From Methylorubrum sp. B1-46 (GTDB lineage Bacteria > Pseudomonadota > Alphaproteobacteria > Rhizobiales > Beijerinckiaceae), in NCBI RefSeq assembly GCF_021117295.1, contig NZ_CP088247.1, positions 3,611,001 through 3,675,000 of the forward strand: a DNA stretch of 64,000 bases. The letters run 5' to 3'. The notes under the pieces were generated by a model that saw nothing but the letters and a program-made list of their open reading frames with translations, did not search any database and was not told the origin of the DNA. Below, piece by piece: positions 8,931 through 16,933 of the stretch (the first letter of the stretch is position 1; each line of letters begins with the position of its first letter). Both the position numbers and the translations under genes were made by a program.

Positions 8931-9746
8931 ATGTTCTCAGCCCCCTTCGTCGCCTATCTCCATGCCGGCCCGTCCGGGGACGGCCGCACCGGCGCACCCC
9001 TGGTCGCCCAGCGCGCCGCAGTCGCCCTCTATCGGCGCGGCCGCGGGCCGCTCGCCGCGGAGATCGTCGAGACCGGTGAGGGAGGGCAGGGCCCGATCGG
9101 GCCGCGCCTGCGCGAAGCGTTGAGCCTGTGCCGCCGCTGCGGCGCGACACTGCTGATGGCCGATCTCAGCGCCTTCATCGAGGACGCCGCCTTCCTGCAG
9201 AATCTCAGCGCCGAACTGCGCCGCCTGGATCTGCGCTTTGCCGCCGCCGACAGGCCCGAGGCCAGCGAAGTGACGCTCGGCATCATGGCGGCCCTGGCCG
9301 AGGCCGAAGACCGCTGGGGCGTGAACCGTAGCCCGGAGGTCATGGCGCGCCGCCATGCGTTCTACGCGCGCATCACCGCCGAAGGGCGGGCGCAGCCGAC
9401 AGCCGGTAAAGGCGGCGCAGCGACCACCGCAACGGTTCGACCGCGCGCCTCATCGGACGGCCGCGGCCGAGCCGCAAGCGGCCTCGGAACCGGCAGCTTG
9501 GCCGTCAGTGCGCAGCGCAGCCGAAGGCGGGCGGAGGAGGTTGCGCCGATTCTGAGCGAGATCCGCGCCGCCGGTGCGCTGACGCTGGAGCAGGTCGCCA
9601 ACGCACTCAACGCCCTCGGAGTCCCCTCGGCGCGGGGAGACCGCTGGTATCCGATGCAGGTGACCCGGGTCGAGAAGCGCCTGGCCGCCGAGGGCCATGC
9701 GATGCGGCCCATGCCCCCTTCGTTCGAACACTCCCTTCACGCCTGA
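8931..9746 (+). CDS. Serine recombinase-like protein, probably catalytically inactive
   Basis: A 271-residue protein from ATG 8931; an in-frame start at 8859 is possible. Residues about 60-130 match the resolvase catalytic domain pattern, including DLSAFIEDAAFLQNL and LGIMAALAEAEDR, which correspond to the DRLSR and MALLAEHER regions. The C-terminal part (ILSEIRAAGALTLEQVANAL, then NALGVPSARG) matches the recombinase DNA-binding helix-turn-helix. The N-terminal YxRVS motif that carries the nucleophilic serine is replaced by AYLHAGPSG, without the arginine and in the wrong context. A basic, low-complexity linker joins the domains. It could be a domesticated DNA-binding protein. No repeats or attachment sites flank it. 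Confidence 0.72.
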   Translation: MFSAPFVAYLHAGPSGDGRTGAPLVAQRAAVALYRRGRGPLAAEIVETGEGGQGPIGPRLREALSLCRRCGATLLMADLSAFIEDAAFLQNLSAELRRLDLRFAAADRPEASEVTLGIMAALAEAEDRWGVNRSPEVMARRHAFYARITAEGRAQPTAGKGGAATTATVRPRASSDGRGRAASGLGTGSLAVSAQRSRRRAEEVAPILSEIRAAGALTLEQVANALNALGVPSARGDRWYPMQVTRVEKRLAAEGHAMRPMPPSFEHSLHA

Positions 9747-9785
9747 TTTCCCCGCGAAATCGGGATCGATCCGGATCCAGGAAGG

Positions 9786-10094
9786 ATGGCTGCTTCTCTG
9801 ACCGTCGGCGATCTCTTCAAGGCCAAGGCCGTCACCGATGAACAGGTGAATGCGGCGGTCGAGCGGTACCTCGTCGCGCCTGAGACGTCGGCCCATCCGA
9901 TCGCGGAGGGCTACACCGTCGATCTCGCCGCGGCCGTCGCGGGACATGGCTGGGCGAGCCGGGTCGCGGCCAATCCGCGAACCCACCCCTTGCTGAAGCG
10001 GGCCGCGGTTCAGACGGCGATCCTGCTGGCGCGAGCGCGCAAGGCCCGGACCGTGAGCAAAAAAGCGCGAACCGATCCACCGGCCCCACGCTGA
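9786..10094 (+). CDS. Small basic hypothetical protein
   Basis: A 102-residue frame starting ATG 9786, 39 bp after the recombinase-like gene on the same strand. The N-terminal half looks helical (LFKAKAVTDEQVNAAVERYL), the middle is VDLAAAVAGHGWASRVAANP, and the tail is rich in Arg and Lys, suggesting nucleic acid contact. The ribosome-binding site is weak, with AGGA only a few bases before the start. I do not recognise a family. It may be co-transcribed with the upstream gene. Confidence 0.5.
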   Translation: MAASLTVGDLFKAKAVTDEQVNAAVERYLVAPETSAHPIAEGYTVDLAAAVAGHGWASRVAANPRTHPLLKRAAVQTAILLARARKARTVSKKARTDPPAPR

Positions 10095-10136
10095 AGCGCC
10101 GAGCCGCCCGTGAGGCCAGGCCCCAGCGAGAACGAA

Positions 10137-11423
10137 TCATTCGGACGGCCGGATCACCGTTGCCACTCCCCCGTCGACCAGCAGTTCGGCCGGCATCGGA
10201 TGGCTCAGGAAGCCGGTGGGACTCGCGGTCAGCCCGTAGGCGCCCGATTGCAGCACGGTGACCAGGTCGCCCTCGGCGAGCGGCGGCAGGGGCGCAGCGC
10301 GGGCCAGCATGTCGAGCGGGGTACACAGCGGGCCGACCACGGCGGTCGCCGCGCGCGCGCCGCCCGCCTCCGTCACGGCTGCCAGGGGGAAGTCGCGCTT
10401 GACGATCTGGCCGAGATTGCCGCTCGCCGCGAGGTGGTGATGCATGCCGCCATCGGTGATGACGAAGCGGCTGCCGCGGGATTCCTTCACCGCCAGCACC
10501 CGCGCCACGTAGAGCCCCGCCGGCCCGGCGAGGTAGCGGCCGGGTTCCAGCACCACGCGGGCGCCCGCCAGCGACGGGTCGGCCCGCAGCGTGGCGATCA
10601 GGTCGGGCAGTCCGGCCCGGAGTGCGCCGAGATCGAGGGCGGCGTCGCCGGAAAAGTACGGGATGCCGAGGCCGCCGCCGAGGTCGATCGTCTGCAGCGG
10701 GCGGCCGATTCGTCCCGCGATCCGTGCGGCAAGGCCGAGGCCGTAGGCCCACTGACCGAGCAGGGTCTCGGCCTTCAGCCCCTGCGTGCCCGCGAAGAGA
10801 TGAAGCCCGACGAGGCGAAGCGGGCCTTGCGCCTCCACCGCATCGATGGCGGCCTCCATCTCCTCCTCGTCGAAGCCGAAGGGGGAGGGCTTGCCGCCCA
10901 TCCGCATCGCCCCGCCCTGAGCCGTGGCACCGGGATTGATCCGCAGGGCCACCCGCACAGTGACACCGTGGCGCTCCGCCGCCGCCGCGACGCGAAGAAT
11001 CTCCTCGCGGTTTTCGAGGTGGATCTCACCGATGCCGCCGGCGACGACGCGGTCGAGATCGGCCGCGCCCTTGCCCGGACCCGCGAACAGGATCTTTTCG
11101 GGCGGGACGCCGGCTTCGAGGGCTGCCGCGAACTCGGCGCCCGAGGCGATCTCGGCGCCCGCGCCCTCCTCGTGGAAGACGCGGATGACGGCCGGGTTCG
11201 GGTTCGCCTTCACGGAGTAGTCGATTTCGGCGAAGCCGGCCAAAGTCGCGCGCAGCGCCCGGTAGGTCCGGCGCATCACCTCGGCATCGTAGACGAAGAG
11301 CGGCGTGCCGAATTCCCTGGCGAGGTCGGTCAGCGGCAGCCCACCGACCTGGAGAGCGCCGCTCGCATCGCGCGAAAAATTCTCGGTGACCAGTGCGATG
11401 GCGAGGTCGGGAGCGTCGGTCAT
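10137..11423 (-). CDS. PLP-dependent decarboxylase, exosortase-A-associated type (fold type III)
   Basis: A 428-residue enzyme of the alanine racemase-like, diaminopimelate/ornithine decarboxylase family. The PLP lysine is Lys72 in DYSVKANPNP; EPGRYLAGPAGLYV and the C-terminal GAYG segment that completes the active site across the dimer are present. The family is known from clusters of the exosortase A / PEP-CTERM and exopolysaccharide type, where it is thought to decarboxylate an amino acid carried on the partner acyl carrier protein. Its start overlaps the ligase stop by 4 bp (ATGA), so the two are co-translated. Substrate unknown. Confidence 0.87.
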   Translation of the reverse strand: MTDAPDLAIALVTENFSRDASGALQVGGLPLTDLAREFGTPLFVYDAEVMRRTYRALRATLAGFAEIDYSVKANPNPAVIRVFHEEGAGAEIASGAEFAAALEAGVPPEKILFAGPGKGAADLDRVVAGGIGEIHLENREEILRVAAAAERHGVTVRVALRINPGATAQGGAMRMGGKPSPFGFDEEEMEAAIDAVEAQGPLRLVGLHLFAGTQGLKAETLLGQWAYGLGLAARIAGRIGRPLQTIDLGGGLGIPYFSGDAALDLGALRAGLPDLIATLRADPSLAGARVVLEPGRYLAGPAGLYVARVLAVKESRGSRFVITDGGMHHHLAASGNLGQIVKRDFPLAAVTEAGGARAATAVVGPLCTPLDMLARAAPLPPLAEGDLVTVLQSGAYGLTASPTGFLSHPMPAELLVDGGVATVIRPSE

Positions 11424-12946
11424 CGGCGCTCGATTTCCGCCGCCGCGCGCTCGGCGGTCAGGCGCTTGTAATCGACCTTGCCGTTGGGCGTGGTCGGGAG
11501 CGTGGCCACCGCCTCGATGGTGCGGGGCACGAGGTGGGGCGCCAGCGCCGTGCGCAAGCGCTGCAGCACGTCGGCCGTACCCGGCGCTCCCTCGGCCGGC
11601 ACGGTGACCGCGTGGATGCGCTGGCCGAGGCTCGGATCGGGCAGGCCGATCACGGCGGCCGCGCGGAAGGCGCCGGTTTCCATCAGTGCCGCCTCGACCT
11701 CGGTTGGACTGACGCGGAACCCTTGCGTCTTGATCATCGTGTCCTCGCGGCCGATGAAGCGGAAGAAACCGTCCTCATCCTCCACCACGAGGTCGCCGGA
11801 GCGGCAGACGAGCCCCGGTTCGCGTCCAGGCGGCGGGAAGGGGTCGGGGACGAGCACGCGGGCGGTGTCCTCCGGCCGCTTCCAGTACCCCATCGAGACG
11901 GTGGGGCCGCGATGGTGCAGGATGCCGGGCTCGCTCGGCCGCGCCCGCCGTCCCTCGGGGGTGAGCGCGAAAATCTCGGTCTCGGGGATGGCCCGGCCGA
12001 TCGAATCCGGCCGTCGGTCGATCTCTTCCGGGGGGAGGTAGGTCGAGCGGAAGGCCTCCGTGAGGCCGTACATCAGCACGATCGCCGTATGGGGCAGCCG
12101 GGCGCGCAGGCGCGCGATGGTCGGCAGGGCGAGGCTGCCGCCGGAATTGGTGATCGCGCGCAGCGCCGAGAGGTCGGCCTTGGCCAGATGCGGCGCGGCG
12201 CGCGTCAGCAGCGTCCACAGCGTCGGCACGCCCGCGAGCAGGGTGATGCGCTGCGCCTCCAGCGCCCGCACCACGTCGTCGCCGAGCCGCGGCGTGAGGA
12301 GCACGATCCGCGCGCCCTGCTCCACACTGGTAAGGAGTTGGTTGAGGCCGTAATCGAACGAGAACGGCAGCACCGAGAGGATGCGGTCGGCGGGATGGAT
12401 CCCGAGATAGGTCCGCACGATGCGGGTGCCGGCGATCAGGTTGGCGTGGGACAGCATCACGCCCTTGGGCAGGCCGGTCGAGCCCGAGGTGTAGAGGATC
12501 GCCGCCAGGCCGTTGGGCGCCGGCTCGCCGGGTCGGAGGGCGGCACCGTCCTCCCCCACCTCCTCGGTCAGGACGCGCAGGTCCGGAAGGTCGTTGAGCG
12601 CGCCCTCCAGCCCGGCGGCGTGAACGGGATCGGTCAGCAGCACCCGCGCGCCGCTGTCGGCGGCGATGTGGTGGACCTGGCGCGGGCGTAAGGCGGGATG
12701 GATCGGCACGAACACGCCGCCGGCCGCGCTGACCGCGAAGATCGCGACGCATTCGCGGATCGATTTCGGCAGCAGGATCGCGACCCGGTCGCCCGGCGCG
12801 AGCCCGAGGGCGCGCAGACGTTGTGCCAACGTGGCGACGCGAGCCCGGAAGCCGCCATAGGTGAGGGTCTCGCCCCCCTCGACGATGGCGGGAGAATCGT
12901 CCGCGCCGGCTCCTTCGAGCAGGTGGTGCAGCAGCGTCGGGGCCAT
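11420..12946 (-). CDS. AMP-forming acyl-CoA ligase / adenylating enzyme, exosortase-A-associated type
   Basis: A 508-residue ANL-superfamily enzyme. The P-loop-like motif ILYTSGSTGLPKGVMLSH is intact (around residue 145-162), the adenylate-binding MYGLTEAF segment is present, and the C-terminal catalytic lysine motif is TPNGKVDYKRL near the end. It should activate a carboxylate as an acyl-AMP and pass it to a thiol carrier. The carrier is most likely the acyl carrier protein encoded 19 bp upstream, and the decarboxylase overlaps downstream. Order on the minus strand: carrier protein, ligase, decarboxylase. The substrate, perhaps an amino acid, is inferred only from the partners. Confidence 0.88.
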   Translation of the reverse strand: MAPTLLHHLLEGAGADDSPAIVEGGETLTYGGFRARVATLAQRLRALGLAPGDRVAILLPKSIRECVAIFAVSAAGGVFVPIHPALRPRQVHHIAADSGARVLLTDPVHAAGLEGALNDLPDLRVLTEEVGEDGAALRPGEPAPNGLAAILYTSGSTGLPKGVMLSHANLIAGTRIVRTYLGIHPADRILSVLPFSFDYGLNQLLTSVEQGARIVLLTPRLGDDVVRALEAQRITLLAGVPTLWTLLTRAAPHLAKADLSALRAITNSGGSLALPTIARLRARLPHTAIVLMYGLTEAFRSTYLPPEEIDRRPDSIGRAIPETEIFALTPEGRRARPSEPGILHHRGPTVSMGYWKRPEDTARVLVPDPFPPPGREPGLVCRSGDLVVEDEDGFFRFIGREDTMIKTQGFRVSPTEVEAALMETGAFRAAAVIGLPDPSLGQRIHAVTVPAEGAPGTADVLQRLRTALAPHLVPRTIEAVATLPTTPNGKVDYKRLTAERAAAEIERR

Positions 12947-12965
12947 GGGACGGATCAGGCGGGGA

Positions 12966-13229
12966 TCAGACGTCGGAACGCCGGTCGTCGATGAAATGGG
13001 CCAGCGTGTCGACGCTGGCGAAATTGGCGAGGTCGAAGCTGTCCTCGTCGATCTCGACGCCGAAGCGATCGCCCAGATGCATCATCAGGTCGAGGATGCC
13101 GATCGAGTCGAGCGCGTCGCTGGTCACGAGGGAGGTCTCCCCGGTGACGGCGCCGGAGGGAAGGCCCGGGTTGCGGGCCGCGATGAAGGCGAAGATCGCC
13201 TCCCGCACGTCGGCCATCGACTGAACCAC
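12966..13229 (-). CDS. Acyl carrier protein
   Basis: An 87-residue acidic carrier protein. The phosphopantetheine serine is Ser42 in DALDSIGILDLM. GTG 13229 is preferred because a GA-rich ribosome-binding site precedes it; ATG 13217 is the alternative. It differs from the fatty acid synthase carrier in sequence and context. It is first in a three-gene unit with the adenylating ligase and decarboxylase and probably carries their shared substrate. Confidence 0.88.
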   Translation of the reverse strand: MVQSMADVREAIFAFIAARNPGLPSGAVTGETSLVTSDALDSIGILDLMMHLGDRFGVEIDEDSFDLANFASVDTLAHFIDDRRSDV

Positions 13230-13602
13230 GGCTTCTCGACCCCTCGAACCGTCCCGCGCTGGTCTCGGTTTGCGGGCTTAAGCCCATCGCGCGGGCAAGT
13301 CCATGGCCGGCCGAACCCCTTCGCGATTGCCGAAGCCGCGCGAGCCGCTCACCGGCGCGAAGAGCGCCGCGCGCAGCGGGCTTTTCAGGACGGTTGTCCT
13401 GAAATGCATGGAGCGGAGCGAAAGCCTAAGCCCGCGGAGGCGGGCGCCGGCGACTGAGGCAGGGAAAAACCAGAGCGATCGCCTCAAGCGATGGCTCTGG
13501 ACGATCCCCAGGCATCCGACGCTTCGAGCGGTCCGCTTAACCCGCGATTCACGCTGGAACCCGAGGCTTCCCGGCATTCCTCTCTCCCGGAGTCCTCGGC
13601 CC
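13230..13602. other. Gene-free spacer with hairpins between acyl carrier protein and DoxX genes
   Basis: 373 bp between divergent genes with no convincing coding frame. It must hold both promoters. At 13470-13500 CCAGAGC and GCTCTGG flank ATCGC/GCGAT, a strong imperfect palindrome. A smaller fold, AGGACGGTTGTCCT, lies near 13387-13400. The sequence looks like decayed repeats rather than genes. Confidence 0.5.
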
Positions 13603-14124
13603 GTGTTCGGTTCTGCCCAGAACGGCGTGCTTCTCGCCGCCCGCCTCCTCATGGCCTCGGCCCTGCTGCCGACCGGCATCGCGCGGGCGCTCAACGTCTC
13701 CGGCTTCGCGGTGACGCTTGCCGGCGCCGGTTGCCCCGCGCCGAACGCGGTCGCAACCGCAGCGGTGATCGTGCAGGTGTTCGGGCCGCTCGCGGTGATC
13801 CTCGGCGTGATGCCGCGGATCACCGGGCTCGCCATGGCCGCTTTCGTGGCCGGCATGGCGGCCCTGCTGCACCCGTTCTGGCTCCATGCCGGGGCCGCGG
13901 CGGTGACCGAGCGCAGCTTCCTTCTGGCCGATCTCGGGCTGGCCGGCGCCTTCCTGATGTACGCGATGACCGGCCCCGGTGCCTGGGGCTGGCAGGGCTT
14001 TTTCCGCACCGGCGGCGCGCCGGCGCCGGCAAGCGTCAAGGCGGCACCGAAGGCCCCGGCACGGCCGAAATCCGGCAGCGTCAAGCGGACGGGCGGCCGG
14101 GCTCCGGCGCGGGCGGCGGCCTGA
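13603..14124 (+). CDS. DoxX family membrane protein
   Basis: A 173-residue protein from GTG 13603, with GGAG about 10 bp upstream. Four hydrophobic helices occupy about residues 8-120, starting LLAARLLMASALLPTGIARA, the DoxX signature. A basic Ala/Pro/Lys/Arg tail of about 35 residues follows and is probably cytoplasmic. DoxX-like proteins are small inner-membrane proteins linked to quinone or thiosulfate chemistry or redox stress; no specific role can be assigned. The longer frame upstream (from 13303) looks non-coding. Its last 44 bp overlap the 3' end of the convergent transporter gene. Confidence 0.78.
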   Translation: MFGSAQNGVLLAARLLMASALLPTGIARALNVSGFAVTLAGAGCPAPNAVATAAVIVQVFGPLAVILGVMPRITGLAMAAFVAGMAALLHPFWLHAGAAAVTERSFLLADLGLAGAFLMYAMTGPGAWGWQGFFRTGGAPAPASVKAAPKAPARPKSGSVKRTGGRAPARAAA

Positions 14125-15625
14125 GCGGCGCGAGGCTCTCGCTCTTTGTTGCCGCATCGTCCCCTTCCGAAAGCCGGAAACCGCCTTTCGGGACGATGCT
14201 CTGAGGTGAACCGTCGGCGGGTGTCGGCACGGCCTCCGCGATCCGTCGCTGACCCGAGACCTCGGCGCCGGCATCCGGGTCGAGCCGCCGGAACACGAAG
14301 AACGAGCCGGCCGAAATCAACGCCACCCCGAGGAAGGCGAGGGGGAAATCCCCCGCCTCGATTCCCGAATGGCCGTGCCAGGCGGCGGCGCCCTCCAGAG
14401 CCAGGGCGCCGATGGAGACGCCGAGGCTGAGCGAGAGCTGCTGCGCCACGCTGGCCAGACTCGTCGCCGCGCTCATCTCGCGCGATTCGAGATCGGCATA
14501 AGCGATGGCGTTGACGCAGGTGAATTGCAGCGAGCGCACGCAGCCGCCGAGCAGCAGCACGCTGACGATGATCCAGTGCGGGGTCTGCGCCGTGAACAGC
14601 CCGTTGGCGGCCAGAAACGCCGAGGCGAGCAGGGCGTTGATCACCATCACCCGGCGGAACCCGTGGGCGCGCAGGATGCGCGGGCCGATGATCTTGATGA
14701 GCAGCGCGCCGGCGGCGGCGGCGAAGGTGATGAGGCCCGACTGCAGCGGGTCGAGCCCGAAGCCGAGCTGCAGCATCAGGGGCAGCAGGAAGGGGATCGC
14801 CCCCGTCCCGATCCGGAATAGGCTGCCCCCCGTCACCGCCGCGCGGAAGGTCTGGTGCTTCAGGAGATCGAGGCGGATCAGCGGGTGTTCGGTGCGCCGC
14901 GCGTGGCGCAGGTAGAGCGCGACCAGGAGGCCCCCGCCGGCCATGCAGGCCCAGGACACGCCATCCGGCAGGAGATGGCGCCCGGTCGAGGCGAAGCCGA
15001 GCATCAGGAGCGCGAGGCCGCCGCCCGAGAGCAGGAAGCCCGTCACATCCAGCGGCGGGCGCGTCTCCTCGCGGATATCGCCGAAATACAGGGTCGCCAG
15101 CACGATGCCAGCCAGCCCGATCGGGATGTTGATGAAGAAGATCCAGCGCCAATCGGCGTAGGTCGTGATGAAGCCGCCCAGCGGCGGCCCCAGGATCGGG
15201 CCGATCAGCGCGGGGATGGTGAGGTAGGCCAGCGCCCCGACGAGTTCGGATTTCGGCACGGAGCGCAGGATCACGAGGCGACCGACCGGCACCATCATCG
15301 CCCCGCCGATCCCCTGGACGAAGCGGGCGGCGACGAAGCCGGTGAGCGAGTTCGCGGCGGCGCAAGCGAGCGATCCGGCCATGAACACGCACAAAGCGGC
15401 TCGGAAGACGTTGCGGGCGCCGTAGCGGTCGGCCGCCCAGCCCGAGACCGGAATAAAGATCGCCAGGCTGACGAGGTAGGCGGTCAGCGCGAGCTTGAGG
15501 GCGATCGGGTCCACGCCGAGGCTCGCCGCGATCGCCGGCAGAGCCGTGGCGATCACCGTCGAGTCGGTGTTCTCCATGAACAGCGCGGTGGCGACGACGA
15601 GGGGGACGATCTGGGCGGGACGCAT
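14081..15625 (-). CDS. MFS drug efflux transporter, DHA2 (EmrB/QacA) type
   Basis: A 514-residue inner-membrane protein with about 14 hydrophobic segments. ATG 15625 is chosen because the protein then begins MRPAQIVPLVVATALF, just before the first helix; the frame is open to 15757. Conserved features are ENTDSTVIATALPAI in helix 1, GWAADRYGARNVF (motif A) and GPILGPPLGG in helix 5 (motif C of exporters). The substrate is unknown. The last 60 residues (SIVPKGGFRLSEGDD and onward) are encoded partly by a dispersed palindromic repeat and are not conserved in the family. The gene overlaps the convergent doxX-like gene by 44 bp. Confidence 0.88.
   Translation of the reverse strand: MRPAQIVPLVVATALFMENTDSTVIATALPAIAASLGVDPIALKLALTAYLVSLAIFIPVSGWAADRYGARNVFRAALCVFMAGSLACAAANSLTGFVAARFVQGIGGAMMVPVGRLVILRSVPKSELVGALAYLTIPALIGPILGPPLGGFITTYADWRWIFFINIPIGLAGIVLATLYFGDIREETRPPLDVTGFLLSGGGLALLMLGFASTGRHLLPDGVSWACMAGGGLLVALYLRHARRTEHPLIRLDLLKHQTFRAAVTGGSLFRIGTGAIPFLLPLMLQLGFGLDPLQSGLITFAAAAGALLIKIIGPRILRAHGFRRVMVINALLASAFLAANGLFTAQTPHWIIVSVLLLGGCVRSLQFTCVNAIAYADLESREMSAATSLASVAQQLSLSLGVSIGALALEGAAAWHGHSGIEAGDFPLAFLGVALISAGSFFVFRRLDPDAGAEVSGQRRIAEAVPTPADGSPQSIVPKGGFRLSEGDDAATKSESLAPLRPPPAPEPGRPSA
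14154..14199 (-). repeat. Palindromic repeat family 2, copy inside the transporter 3' coding end
   Basis: GCATCGTCCC at 14154-14163 is a perfect inverted match of GGGACGATGC at 14190-14199, with related sequence in between. Read on the minus strand it closely resembles the element at 33518-33561. Here it is translated as part of the C-terminal tail of the DHA2 pump. Confidence 0.65.
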
Positions 15626-15915
15626 CGGCAGGAAGAAGCGCACGACGCGCCGAAGGGTTGCGCCCCTGCATCGGAGGGGCGACGGAGGAATTGTGCGGAT
15701 ACGGGGCTGAAACCTCGCGTCGCAGGGGCGGATGAAACGCCGTGGCGGAACGGTCACAGGCTCGCAGGATACGCGCGCCGACGCCCGCCGGATCCTTCCG
15801 GGACCGCCGCCTTACGGCTAGGCTTCCGCCCGAAAAGCGATGCTGTCCGGCCTCGGCAGGGCGCGCATCCCCGAGCGCCCGATGGCGCCGGCCCCACAGC
15901 CCGCGAAAGAGCCTG

Positions 15916-16803
15916 ATGCCCCTGCGGTCGAATCATCGTTCCGGCTTCTCCCGCCTCGCACTCGCCGCGTCCCTGCTCGCCGGGCTCGCCGGCTGCGGCG
16001 ACGTCGTGCTCACCGACGGCGGCTCCCTCTCGCGCCGCGACCAGTTCGTGACCAGCGACGCGGTCGCCTCCGAGTCGAAGCTGTTCATCGACCCGACCTT
16101 GCCGCAGACCGTGCGCACCGTGCGGATCGTGCCGACCGTGTTCACCGAAGCCGTCTCCGGCCCCGGCCTGACGCCGGCCGAGCGGCGCGTGATCGCCAAC
16201 GCCGCCGACCGGGCGCTCTGCTACGACCTGTCGCTGCGCTACGACATCGTGTCCTCGGGGCGCGCCGACCTCACGGTGCGCTCGGCGATCACGCGGGTCG
16301 ATGTCACCAACGTTCCGGGGGCGAGCGCGACCATCGGCGCCTCGGCGGCGATTTCCGTCGCCGCGCAGGTCGGCGTCGGATTCGCCAACACGATCGGCAA
16401 GGTGCCGGTGCCGCGGGTGCCGATCGGGCTGGGCAGCCTGACCATCGAGGCCGAGGCGCTCGACGCCCGCAACCGCCAGCGCGCGGCGATGATCTGGGCC
16501 GGCGCGGCCAATTCCTTCACCAACCAGGCCCGCTTCTCCGCGGCCGGCGACGCCTACGACCTCGCGGGCGAGTTCGGCCAGGATTTCGGCTCCTACCTCG
16601 CCACCGGCAAGGACCCGTTCAAGGGCGAGTTGCAGTTGCCCACCTACGACCGCATCCGCATCACCACGCTGGGTGAGGCGCCCCTCGACCCGGATTGCGA
16701 GGCCTTCGGCCGGGCGCCCGGCTTCGACGGCATGCTCGGCGACATGATCGGCCTGCCGCCGGAATGGACCGACAAGGGGCCGGGCGTCTCCGCAGCGCGC
16801 TGA
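15916..16803 (+). CDS. DUF3313-like lipoprotein
   Basis: A 295-residue protein from ATG 15916; the longer frame from 15742 is not supported. A type II signal peptide is clear: basic N-terminus, hydrophobic core SRLALAASLLAGLAGC, lipobox LAGC with the acylated cysteine near residue 24. The mature part resembles the DUF3313 family: a conserved alternating domain with FIDPTLPQTVRTVRIVPTVF and a glycine/alanine-rich stretch (ATIGASAAISVAAQVGVGFA). DUF3313 lipoproteins are outer-membrane or periplasmic proteins of unknown role. It diverges from the DHA2 pump. The palindrome at 16832-16926 follows and may end transcription. Confidence 0.75.
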   Translation: MPLRSNHRSGFSRLALAASLLAGLAGCGDVVLTDGGSLSRRDQFVTSDAVASESKLFIDPTLPQTVRTVRIVPTVFTEAVSGPGLTPAERRVIANAADRALCYDLSLRYDIVSSGRADLTVRSAITRVDVTNVPGASATIGASAAISVAAQVGVGFANTIGKVPVPRVPIGLGSLTIEAEALDARNRQRAAMIWAGAANSFTNQARFSAAGDAYDLAGEFGQDFGSYLATGKDPFKGELQLPTYDRIRITTLGEAPLDPDCEAFGRAPGFDGMLGDMIGLPPEWTDKGPGVSAAR

Positions 16804-16831
16804 ATCTCGGCTCGATCGCCTCATCCACTTC

Positions 16832-16926
16832 CCGTCATCGCGAGCGTCAGCGAAGCGATCCAGCGGCGCGACCTCTCCGGAGAGGTCGCGCCGCTGGATC
16901 GCTTCGGCTTCGCCTCGCAATGACGG
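16832..16926. repeat. Full-length palindromic repeat, family 1
   Basis: A 95-bp almost perfect inverted repeat with arms of about 47 bp. The left arm begins CCGTCATCGCGAG and the right arm ends CTCGCAATGACGG; the centre is CTCCGGAG. As RNA it would form a very stable hairpin. It sits between the convergent ends of the DUF3313 lipoprotein and adenine deaminase genes. Related copies are at 7594-7653, 38341-38373 and 61093-61185. Confidence 0.9.
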
Positions 16927-16933
16927 AAGCCAT

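Noticed and set aside
13303..13602. An N-terminal extension of the DoxX-like protein
   Set aside because: The extra 100 residues are Arg/Pro/Ser-rich, overlap a strong hairpin and have no family match. The DoxX domain starts right after GTG 13603.
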